Below, piece after piece: positions 50,625 to 57,801 of a stretch of DNA of 64,000 nucleotides. The translations under genes were made by a program, and so were the position numbers. How positions within the stretch are numbered: position 1 is the stretch's first letter; the number at the start of each line of letters is the position of its first letter. The stretch is taken from positions 973,069 through 1,037,068 of the forward strand of contig NZ_JAMXLB010000001.1 in NCBI RefSeq assembly GCF_024054195.1. The letters run 5' to 3'. This DNA is from Flavobacterium sp. NRK F7 (lineage in GTDB: Bacteria; Bacteroidota; Bacteroidia; Flavobacteriales; Flavobacteriaceae). The notes beneath the pieces were generated by a model, which was given only the letters and a program-made list of their open reading frames with translations, had not been told where the DNA came from and did not search any database.

Positions 50625-51763
50625 AATTAGATAGAAAAGAAATTCTAAAGGCTCTTGAAAGCATTACGGTTGCAGGTGAAGGTAAGAATATGGTAGAAAG
50701 TGGCGCCATTCAAAATGTAATCACTTTTGGAGATGAAGTTGTAGTGGACGTATTGTTAAGCACGCCCGCATTACATATTAAGAAAAGAGCGGAAGTAGAT
50801 ATTATGAAGGTTATTCATGATAAGGTATATGAAAAAGCGAAAGTAAAAGTAAACATTAAAGTAGAAGCTTCTAAAAAAGAAGATCAGCCGAATGAAATAA
50901 AAGGGAAAGCCATACCAGGTATCAGTAATATTATTGCGGTATCTTCGGGAAAAGGTGGCGTAGGAAAGTCTACAATTACAGCTAATTTAGCGGTTACCTT
51001 AGCGAATATGGGTTTTAAAGTAGGTGTTTTAGATGCTGATATTTACGGACCTTCGATGCCCATCATGTTTGATGTTGAAAGTGCCAAACCTATTTCAATA
51101 GAAGTAGATGGAAAATCCAAAATGCAACCGGTACAAAGTTACGGTGTGGAGTTACTTTCGATAGGTTTCTTTACGAAACCAGATCAAGCTGTTATTTGGC
51201 GAGGACCTATGGCAGCCAAAGCTTTAAATCAAATGATTTTTGATGCCAATTGGGGAGAAATCGATTTTATGTTAATCGATTTACCACCTGGTACAGGAGA
51301 CATTCATTTGTCTATCATGCAATCCTTACCTATTACTGGTGCAGTAGTCGTTAGTACACCTCAAGCTGTTGCTCTTGCAGATGCTAAAAAAGGTGTTTCT
51401 ATGTTTACCAATGAAAGCATCAATGTTCCTGTTTTAGGAATTATTGAAAATATGTCTTACTTTACTCCTGAAGAGTTGCCAAATAATAAATATTATATCT
51501 TTGGTAAAGAAGGTGCTAGAAATTTAGCAGAAGACTTAAATGTACCTTTCTTAGGTGAGATTCCTTTGGTGCAAAGTATTAGAGAGGCAGGAGATTATGG
51601 TCGTCCTGCGGCTTTACAAACGGCAACACCCTTAGAAAAAGCTTTTGAAGAATTGGCAAGAAATGTGGTTCAGGAAACGGTGAACAGAAATGAAAATTTA
51701 CCAGCAACTGAAGCAATAAAAATAACGACAATGGCAGGTTGTGCTGCTGTTAAAGGAAAATAA
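50621..51763 (+). CDS. Mrp/ApbC iron-sulfur carrier ATPase
   Basis: This 380-residue P-loop protein has an N-terminal MIP18/DUF59 domain (about 1-85), linker, then the deviant Walker A SSGKGGVGKSTITANLAVTL (108-127), VGVLDADIYGPSMPIMF, VIWRGPMAAKALNQMI, MLIDLPPGTGDIHLSIMQSL and GIIENMSYFTPEEL. Mrp proteins carry and transfer iron-sulfur clusters in the cytoplasm. The usual carboxy-terminal cysteine motif of the family is not clear (a single Cys in AGCAAVKGK). It is followed at once by a NifU-like gene, then a ferredoxin system, forming an Fe-S neighbourhood. Confidence 0.93.
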   Translation: MKLDRKEILKALESITVAGEGKNMVESGAIQNVITFGDEVVVDVLLSTPALHIKKRAEVDIMKVIHDKVYEKAKVKVNIKVEASKKEDQPNEIKGKAIPGISNIIAVSSGKGGVGKSTITANLAVTLANMGFKVGVLDADIYGPSMPIMFDVESAKPISIEVDGKSKMQPVQSYGVELLSIGFFTKPDQAVIWRGPMAAKALNQMIFDANWGEIDFMLIDLPPGTGDIHLSIMQSLPITGAVVVSTPQAVALADAKKGVSMFTNESINVPVLGIIENMSYFTPEELPNNKYYIFGKEGARNLAEDLNVPFLGEIPLVQSIREAGDYGRPAALQTATPLEKAFEELARNVVQETVNRNENLPATEAIKITTMAGCAAVKGK

Positions 51764-51764
51764 G

Positions 51765-52004
51765 ATGAATAAAGAAGAAATCATAGAAAACATCGAAAAA
51801 GCATTAAATGAAATTCGCCCTTTTTTGAATTCAGATGGAGGAGACATTTCATTAGTGGATATTGTTGATGATAAGCATGTTAAAGTTCGTTTAGAAGGAG
51901 CTTGTACCAGTTGTAGTTTAAGTATTAGCACCATGAAAGCAGGTGTGGAAACTACGATTAAAAAGTATGTTCCTCAAATTGAAACAGTAGAAAATATTGC
52001 TTAA
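51765..52004 (+). CDS. NifU C-terminal-type Fe-S scaffold protein
   Basis: This 79-residue protein is the NFU domain alone: EKALNEIRPFLNSDGGDISL (11-30), VKVRLEGACTSCSLSISTMK with the cluster-binding Cys47-x-x-Cys50, and an amphipathic C-terminal helix. It assembles or carries 4Fe-4S clusters. The frame extends upstream into the mrp end, but the ATG at 51765, one base after the mrp stop, gives the standard MNKEEIIENIEKAL start and should be coupled to mrp. Confidence 0.95.
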   Translation: MNKEEIIENIEKALNEIRPFLNSDGGDISLVDIVDDKHVKVRLEGACTSCSLSISTMKAGVETTIKKYVPQIETVENIA

Positions 52005-52088
52005 TTAGATGATAAAAATCATAGAATAAATAGTTTAAATGATAGAAATTTGAACTTATTTATTGTTTGATTTTAAACTTTTGAATAC

Positions 52089-53147
52089 ATGATAGAAACA
52101 GATATATTAATCATAGGAGCTGGTCCTACAGGACTTTTTGCGGTCTTTGAAGCAGGATTACTTAAATTAAAATGTCATATTATTGATGCTTTGCCTCAAC
52201 CAGGAGGACAATTAGCAGAATTATATCCTAAGAAACCAATTTTTGATATTCCAGGTTATCCAGAAGTGTTGGCAGGGGATTTGGTAACCAATTTAATGGA
52301 GCAAATCAAACAGTTTCAACCTGGTTTTACTTTGGGTGAAACTGCTGAAACAATTGAAAAACAAGAAGACGGAAGTTTTATTGTTACCACAAAAGAAGGC
52401 ACACAACATAAAGCCAAAGCCATTGCAATTGCGGGTGGATTAGGTACTTTTGAGCCTAGAAAACCACTTTTAAAAGACATTGAGTTTTATGAGCAAGAAG
52501 ATCGAGGTGTCGATTATTTTGTAAAAGATCCTGAAAAATATCGTGATAAAAACATTGTAATTGCTGGTGGAGGAGATTCTGCTTTAGATTGGAGCATTTT
52601 CCTTTCTAATGTTGCTAAATCCGTTACTTTGGTACACCGAAGAAATGAATTTAGAGGGGCGTTAGATTCTGTAGAAAAAGTGCAGGAATTAAAATCAGAT
52701 GGAAAAATTAAATTAATTACTCCTGCTGAGGTAGTGGGTTTTAAAGGAAGCGAACGTATCGAATCTTTAGATATTGAAATCAATGGCGCACGTATGCATG
52801 TCGAGACCGATTATTTTATTCCTTTATTTGGGTTAACCCCAAAATTAGGGCCTATCGCAAATTGGGGCTTGGAAATCGAAAAAAATGCCATTAAAGTTAA
52901 TAATGCTTTAGATTATCAAACAAATATTGAAGGAATTTATGCCATTGGTGATGTCAATACTTATCCAGGCAAGTTGAAACTGATTTTATGTGGTTTCCAT
53001 GAAGCCACTTTAATGTGCCAAAGTGTGTATAATCGTTTAAATCCTGGAAAAAGATATGTGTTAAAGTATACGACTGTATCAGGTGTAGATGGTTTTGATG
53101 GAACACGAAAAGAAGCTGAAAAAGCAGTTGTAAAATCGATAGATTAA
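52089..53147 (+). CDS. Thioredoxin-reductase-like ferredoxin-NADP+ reductase
   Basis: This 352-residue flavoprotein has the FAD motif DILIIGAGPTGLFAVFEAGL (5-24), QPGGQLAELYPKKPIFDIPG, and the NAD(P) motif IVIAGGGDSALDWSIFL (about 155-171). GIYAIGDVNTYPGKLKLILC follows near the C-terminus. It lacks the redox CxxC of thioredoxin reductase, which together with the QLAELYPKK segment points to the type 2 ferredoxin-NADP reductase group. It overlaps the ferredoxin gene by one base (TAATG), so it probably reduces that ferredoxin. Confidence 0.93.
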   Translation: MIETDILIIGAGPTGLFAVFEAGLLKLKCHIIDALPQPGGQLAELYPKKPIFDIPGYPEVLAGDLVTNLMEQIKQFQPGFTLGETAETIEKQEDGSFIVTTKEGTQHKAKAIAIAGGLGTFEPRKPLLKDIEFYEQEDRGVDYFVKDPEKYRDKNIVIAGGGDSALDWSIFLSNVAKSVTLVHRRNEFRGALDSVEKVQELKSDGKIKLITPAEVVGFKGSERIESLDIEINGARMHVETDYFIPLFGLTPKLGPIANWGLEIEKNAIKVNNALDYQTNIEGIYAIGDVNTYPGKLKLILCGFHEATLMCQSVYNRLNPGKRYVLKYTTVSGVDGFDGTRKEAEKAVVKSID

Positions 53148-53476
53148 TGACAGATATTACCATAAAAATCACAGATAGAAATGGAGTACTTCATGAAATA
53201 CAGGCTCCTACCGATATGAATATGAATGTTATGGAACTAATTCGTTCTTATGAATTAGCGGAAGAAGGAACTATTGGTATTTGTGGCGGAATGGCCATGT
53301 GCGCTTCTTGTCAGTGTTATGTTTTGAATGATGTTTTGAAAACTGAACGTAATGACGATGAAGAGGCAATGCTTTCAGAAGCCTATCATGTAAAAGAAAA
53401 TAGTCGCTTGGGCTGTCAAATACACCTCACAGAAGATTTGGAGGGTTTGGAAATTGAAATTGCACCAGAACAATAA
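53147..53476 (+). CDS. Adrenodoxin-type 2Fe-2S ferredoxin
   Basis: This 109-residue electron carrier has ligands Cys46, Cys52, Cys55 (GICGGMAMCASCQCYVL, spacing C-x5-C-x2-C) and Cys90 (SRLGCQIHLTEDLEG), the layout of vertebrate-type/ISC ferredoxins. It is coupled to the ferredoxin reductase gene and downstream of mrp-nifU, so a role in Fe-S assembly or a P450-like or oxidoreductase chain is plausible. A bidirectional terminator follows. Confidence 0.95.
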   Translation: MTDITIKITDRNGVLHEIQAPTDMNMNVMELIRSYELAEEGTIGICGGMAMCASCQCYVLNDVLKTERNDDEEAMLSEAYHVKENSRLGCQIHLTEDLEGLEIEIAPEQ

Positions 53477-53481
53477 AAAAT

Positions 53482-53511
53482 AAAAAGCGAGATTCAATCT
53501 CGCTTTTTTTA
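53482..53511. terminator. Bidirectional terminator after the ferredoxin gene
   Basis: AAAAAGCGAGAT pairs with ATCTCGCTTTTT, flanked by A and T runs, between convergent genes. Confidence 0.87.
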
Positions 53512-53856
53512 ATTTAAATTCATGGGATAATTAATATCATTATAGGAAAGAAATCCAGATTTTCTATTGAAATCGAGTAAGGATAGTAATTCCGCAACTT
53601 CATGCCGTTCTAAAAGAATCATAAAATTATTTTGTAAGGTTGGAATAGGAATTTTTTTCTCATAAATCGAATTTTCATATTCCTTTTCCCAATAGGTACA
53701 ATCGATAGCTTCTAAATACCTAACCAAACAGTTCAATTCATAATCTGATAGATTAAAATTTAAGTTCTTATAGGATAACTGATACGCTTTCGACTTATAA
53801 CAGTAAATCAAAAAGCCATTTTTATTTTTGGTCAGGTATTTAAAATGATGGCACAT
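53509..53856 (-). CDS. Small uncharacterised protein (DUF6686-like)
   Basis: This 115-residue cytoplasmic protein has no signal peptide or membrane segment. It begins MCHHFKYLTKNKNGFLIYCY, with a Cys-His-His start and a second Cys about 18 residues on. This resembles the small DUF6686 family of Bacteroidota, which is encoded near heme-uptake genes. A C-terminal half with LERHEVAELLSLLDFNRKSG follows. It lies 8 nt after the DUF6607-like gene and is co-directional with it. The function is unknown, and the family call is tentative. Confidence 0.6.
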   Translation of the reverse strand: MCHHFKYLTKNKNGFLIYCYKSKAYQLSYKNLNFNLSDYELNCLVRYLEAIDCTYWEKEYENSIYEKKIPIPTLQNNFMILLERHEVAELLSLLDFNRKSGFLSYNDINYPMNLN

Positions 53857-53864
53857 AGTATTAT

Positions 53865-54755
53865 TTATCTTACAAATGAATCAATAATTTTATCCGTTTC
53901 TTCTTTGGTAGCTGTTGGTTCCAAATCAAATAAATGTGAAAATAAAGGCTTGTTGTCTACCGTATTTTCTAATTGAATATTTTGTTTTTTGTTAAAAACA
54001 GTTTGCCATTTGTCTCTTACATTTTTCCAAAACTTTTGGTTTGCTTTCCACCAGTTTTGTGCCGCTAAACATTTCGAATTGTCTACTTTAACATATAAAT
54101 CCAAGCCTTTTTCTTGCGCAATTTCAGTGTCATTTCCTTTTTCATCGCGCACGAGTTTTCTATTATCTTGTTCGTGTAACCAACCATAATCGGTTATTTC
54201 ATGAATGTTTCTTCGTTCTAATACATTATAGTCTTTACGAATCGTGTGTTCTCTTCTTGGTAGTGGTGCGTCTGTTGTATTCATCCAATAGTCTTTGCCA
54301 TCTGTATGTATCCAAGACGCAGTGCCTTCATAACGGGGACTATCATCTACTTGATATACTTTTTGTGTCCACTGTCCTTTAACCTCTTTTGGTTGTAAAG
54401 CCACATATTTCCATGTTTTGTCTTTGTAAAACTGATAGAAATCAGTATTCTCATATAGCCAATCTTGTCTCCAATGTTTAATAATCATTTGATCATTTAC
54501 AAGTAACAAATGTTGTAAAACTAATTTGTTAGGCGTTTCTTCTACTAATTCTACCCATTCTAAACCGTAATCCTTTTTTGTTGGGGAAGGTTTATGTGTT
54601 GAATCTTTTACGGTTTGAAAGGTCTCTGTAAAATTGAATTGTACTTCATAACAACCACACATTTTTTTTATCGATGCGATGTCTTTTTCTTTTTCTTGCG
54701 CGTAACTTATTGTGTATAAAATACTTAAAATTAAAATACAAATTGTTTTTTTCAT
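53865..54755 (-). CDS. DUF6607-like exported protein
   Basis: This 296-residue protein has a signal peptide (MKKTICILILSILYTISYA). It continues with KEKDIASIKKMCGCYEVQFN (Cys-Gly-Cys near residues 33-35), WRQDWLYENTDFYQFYKDKT, KEVKGQWTQKVYQVDDSPRY and REHTIRKDYNVLERRNIHEI. I recall this as the DUF6607 family, frequent beside flavobacterial heme receptors, as here. The Cys-x-Cys and many aromatic residues could bind a ligand such as heme, but that is inference. It has its own perfect -7 box (TATTTTTG, 54787-54794) and is divergent from hmuR. Confidence 0.72.
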   Translation of the reverse strand: MKKTICILILSILYTISYAQEKEKDIASIKKMCGCYEVQFNFTETFQTVKDSTHKPSPTKKDYGLEWVELVEETPNKLVLQHLLLVNDQMIIKHWRQDWLYENTDFYQFYKDKTWKYVALQPKEVKGQWTQKVYQVDDSPRYEGTASWIHTDGKDYWMNTTDAPLPRREHTIRKDYNVLERRNIHEITDYGWLHEQDNRKLVRDEKGNDTEIAQEKGLDLYVKVDNSKCLAAQNWWKANQKFWKNVRDKWQTVFNKKQNIQLENTVDNKPLFSHLFDLEPTATKEETDKIIDSFVR

Positions 54756-54786
54756 GATTATGAGTTTTTAGTATAAATTTCTTTGA

Positions 54787-54794
54787 CAAAAATA
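54787..54794 (-). promoter_or_regulatory. -7 promoter box of the DUF6607-like operon
   Basis: TATTTTTG on the minus strand matches TAnnTTTG, 31 nt before the ATG at 54755. Confidence 0.5.
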
Positions 54795-54827
54795 TTAAAT
54801 TAATTTAGAATAAATAAAAATAAGGAA

Positions 54828-54835
54828 TATATTTG
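54828..54835 (+). promoter_or_regulatory. -7 promoter box of hmuR-hmuY
   Basis: TATATTTG matches TAnnTTTG perfectly, 33 nt before the receptor ATG. Just upstream, ATTTAGAATAAAT (about 54801-54813) resembles half of the A/T-rich Fur boxes described for flavobacteria; iron control is plausible but weakly supported. Confidence 0.5.
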
Positions 54836-54868
54836 CAATAATAATTTTATTAAGTCTAAATATAAATA

Positions 54869-56938
54869 ATGAAAAAGTTTCTTTTTTTCATACAATTCCT
54901 AATCAGTGTAAATGTTACTTATTCACAAGAAATTGAAACCGATTCTTTACAATCAAAAGTATTGGATGAAGTAATCGTTACCGCTACAAGAACAGAAAGG
55001 AGTTTGTCCTCGTTGCCATTGCCAAGTGCTATTATTACTGCAGACGCCATATCAAAAGCTGGTGTAACTCGTTTGAGCGATATTATAGCCGAGCAAACGG
55101 GTTTAATTACAATTCCCGATTTTGGTGGTACTGAAGGGATACAAATGCAAGGTTTGGATGCAGCCTATACTCTTATTTTGTTAGATGGTGTGCCTTTGAT
55201 AGGTAGAAGTGCTGGCACGTTAGATTTGTCTCGCGTTAGTGTGGGGAATATTAGTAGTATAGAAATTGTGAAAGGAGCTTCATCCTCGTTATATGGTTCT
55301 GATGCTTTAGCTGGCGTGATTAATATTATTACTAAAAAACCTAAAGAAGATGTCTTATCTGCTACCAGTGCTTATCGCTATGCTACTTTTGAAACGCAAG
55401 ATGCTAATCTTGATTTGGTATGGAAGAAAAAAGCATTTTCAGGTAGTGTTTTTACCAATTACTTTGCAACTGCTGGTTATGATTTAAATGAAGCTATTCC
55501 AGAAAAAACAGTGGAACCGTATCAAAATGTTACGGTTCAGCCTAAATTCTATTATGATTTTTCAAAAAGGTTACAATTGGTTTTAGGTACGCGATTTTAC
55601 CATCAAGAGCAAGATTATAAAGCCACAATAGATTCGGAAAGTTTTAAGGGGCTTTCTAAAATAAAGGAATGGGATACTCAAGTAAAAGTATCGCATAAAT
55701 GGAATGCTTTTATTGACTCAGAGTATGAATTATATGCTACAAATTATAAAACGGATGAATTTTTAAATGATTCTCAGGGTTTTGCTTTTGAAAACAGTTT
55801 TTATAACCAATGGCTTTTTCGACCAGAAATACGAACAACTTTTTCATTACCAAAAAGCAAAATAACAACTGGTCTTGGTTTAAATCATGAAGCATTGGAT
55901 AGAACGTATTTTGCTTCTGTAGCAATCTTTAATTCACAATATGCTTTTTTACAATACGATTATACTCCTACGAAAAAATGGAATATTTTGGCAGGATTTC
56001 GGTTGGATAACCACAATCAGTATCAATCGCAATGGAGTCCTAAAATAGCAGCAAATTATAAATTAAACACACATTTATCATTAAAATCGTCTATTGGTTA
56101 TGGTTATAAAGCTCCGGATTTCAGACAATTGTATTTCGATTTTACTAATTCGGCCATTGGTTATGCCGTTTTTGGATATAATGTGGCTGAAGAAAGGTTG
56201 GATGCATTAGACAATCAAGGACAAATTTTATTTCGAACAAATGGAACTGATTTTTCAAGTGAATTAAAACCAGAAAGTTCAATTAACATTAATTTGGGCA
56301 GTTTTTATGAGAAAAATGACTTTAAATGGGACACCAATGTGTTTTACAATGCGATTTCTAATTTAATTGATACAAAAGTAATAGCTCAGAAAACAAACGG
56401 TCAAAATGTATTCAGTTATTTTAATATAGATGAAATTTTTACCTATGGTTTTGAAAATAACTTCCATTATTCTTTTCATTCCAATTTGAAGTTTTCTTTG
56501 GGTTACCAATATCTTATTGCAAAAGATAGGTCGGTTTTACGTGATTTAGACAGCGGAAATGTCTTTGCGAGAGATGCGAACACTTTGGAATCTTTTCAAT
56601 TAAAAAAAACAGACTATTTCGGTCTTTTTAATCGCTCAAAGCACACGGCAAATTTTAAAGTATTATATACGATTTCAAAACTTAAAACCACTTTTAATTT
56701 AAGAGTTTTCTACAGAAGTAAATATGGAATTGTAGATTCAAACAACAATCAAATTCTCGATCAATACGATGCTTTTGTGAAAGAGTATTTTTTAACAAAC
56801 CTTTCTATAACCAAGACATTTAAACAAAAAATGAGTGTGCAAATTGGGAGTAATAATCTATTCAATTTTAAAAATCCGAATCAAATTAGTACGCTTTCTG
56901 GTCGACAATTATTTGCTAGAATGCAATTTAACTTGTAA
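54869..56938 (+). CDS. TonB-dependent heme receptor (HmuR-like)
   Basis: This 689-residue outer-membrane receptor has a signal peptide (MKKFLFFIQFLISVNVTYSQ), a TonB-box-like LDEVIVTATRTERSLSSLPL, and a plug domain (about 45-160: DIIAEQTGLITIPDFGGTEG, GASSSLYGSDALAGVINIIT). A barrel follows and ends in GRQLFARMQFNL. The small size without a regulatory-like domain and the HmuY gene 24 nt downstream point to the HmuR heme-receptor group. Ligand specificity is taken from the neighbour, not from residues seen here. Confidence 0.87.
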   Translation: MKKFLFFIQFLISVNVTYSQEIETDSLQSKVLDEVIVTATRTERSLSSLPLPSAIITADAISKAGVTRLSDIIAEQTGLITIPDFGGTEGIQMQGLDAAYTLILLDGVPLIGRSAGTLDLSRVSVGNISSIEIVKGASSSLYGSDALAGVINIITKKPKEDVLSATSAYRYATFETQDANLDLVWKKKAFSGSVFTNYFATAGYDLNEAIPEKTVEPYQNVTVQPKFYYDFSKRLQLVLGTRFYHQEQDYKATIDSESFKGLSKIKEWDTQVKVSHKWNAFIDSEYELYATNYKTDEFLNDSQGFAFENSFYNQWLFRPEIRTTFSLPKSKITTGLGLNHEALDRTYFASVAIFNSQYAFLQYDYTPTKKWNILAGFRLDNHNQYQSQWSPKIAANYKLNTHLSLKSSIGYGYKAPDFRQLYFDFTNSAIGYAVFGYNVAEERLDALDNQGQILFRTNGTDFSSELKPESSININLGSFYEKNDFKWDTNVFYNAISNLIDTKVIAQKTNGQNVFSYFNIDEIFTYGFENNFHYSFHSNLKFSLGYQYLIAKDRSVLRDLDSGNVFARDANTLESFQLKKTDYFGLFNRSKHTANFKVLYTISKLKTTFNLRVFYRSKYGIVDSNNNQILDQYDAFVKEYFLTNLSITKTFKQKMSVQIGSNNLFNFKNPNQISTLSGRQLFARMQFNL

Positions 56939-56962
56939 CAAATTAACTTAAATACATATAGT

Positions 56963-57577
56963 ATGAATACCAAATTAATTCAATTGTCCCTTTTTTCATT
57001 ATTTATTTTTTTTACCTCTTGTACTAATGACGACAATGCAGCAACAGCAACTCCAGTCAGCTTAGAAACAAAAACGGTGACTAATTTGTACGCACCACAA
57101 ACAGGAGGACAAGGGCAACCAACTGCTGGAGCTTTTACAAAATTCAGTTTTTCAGAAAATCAAATTGTAACTTCAGATAATTGGGATATTGCTTTTCGTG
57201 GTACAACGCTTCTCGTAAATGGAGGAGAAGCCATAGGTTTGACCGATGAACCCACCAGAACTGGTGAAGGTGCAGTAAGTAAAGTTGTAGGTGTTTTTAA
57301 TACGGTTACTAGCATTCCTGATGCTGCTTCTTTTGTTCAAGATGGTTCGGGGTCTTATGCTTTTTCAGAACCGTGGTATGATTATAATCCAACTACACAT
57401 GTCATTACTCCCAAAGCGGGTACAATATATGTCGTAAAAACACATGATGGGAAGTATGCTAAATTTGAAATTTTAAGTTATTATCAAGATGCTCCTGCCA
57501 GTCCAGATATGACATCAGCATCTCGTTATTATACTTTCAAATTTGTATACCAACCGAATAATACAACACATTTTTAA
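56963..57577 (+). CDS. HmuY-family heme-binding lipoprotein
   Basis: This 204-residue lipoprotein has a lipobox ending at Cys20 (MNTKLIQLSLFSLFIFFTSC). The HmuY fold signatures KFSFSENQIVTSDNWDIAFR (about 66-85) and TTLLVNGGEAIGLTDEPTRT are present, along with a C-terminal strand region (TIYVVKTHDGKYAKFEILSY, RYYTFKFVYQ). HmuY of Porphyromonas is a hemophore that takes heme from host proteins and passes it to HmuR. Its position directly after the receptor supports that job. No hmuSTUV genes follow in this window. Confidence 0.9.
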   Translation: MNTKLIQLSLFSLFIFFTSCTNDDNAATATPVSLETKTVTNLYAPQTGGQGQPTAGAFTKFSFSENQIVTSDNWDIAFRGTTLLVNGGEAIGLTDEPTRTGEGAVSKVVGVFNTVTSIPDAASFVQDGSGSYAFSEPWYDYNPTTHVITPKAGTIYVVKTHDGKYAKFEILSYYQDAPASPDMTSASRYYTFKFVYQPNNTTHF

Positions 57578-57679
57578 TGAGAATAAAGTCATTAAAAAAC
57601 ACATCTTATTCATTTAGATTTTTTGTTATTTTTTTAGTTGAAAAATTGTTTTCTCATTAGGAGATAATTTTATTTAATT

Positions 57680-57711
57680 AAAAAGGGCTGTTTTAAACAG
57701 CCCTTTTTTTA
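57680..57711. terminator. Bidirectional terminator at the end of the heme locus
   Basis: GGGCTGTTTTAAACAGCCC is a palindrome with A and T runs on both sides. It lies 103 nt after hmuY on the plus strand and at the end of the small peptide gene on the minus strand. Confidence 0.85.
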
Positions 57712-57801
57712 CATATGATAAATATAAACTGCTAGAAAAACTAATGCAATATATAGGAGGGTTAATAGCATTTCTACTTTATATTTATTAAATAGTTTCA
57801 T
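57709..57801 (-). CDS. 30-residue membrane peptide coupled to the LamG gene
   Basis: A short frame encodes MKLFNKYKVEMLLTLLYIAL and ten more residues ending in IYHM. It has a basic n-region and one hydrophobic stretch of about 18 residues, a typical single-pass small membrane protein. Its ATG overlaps the stop of the large LamG gene by one base (TAATG), the same coupling seen at real gene pairs in this window. A strong intrinsic terminator begins at its stop codon. No family is recognised; its partner could be the LamG protein or its export. Confidence 0.6.
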   Translation of the reverse strand: MKLFNKYKVEMLLTLLYIALVFLAVYIYHM

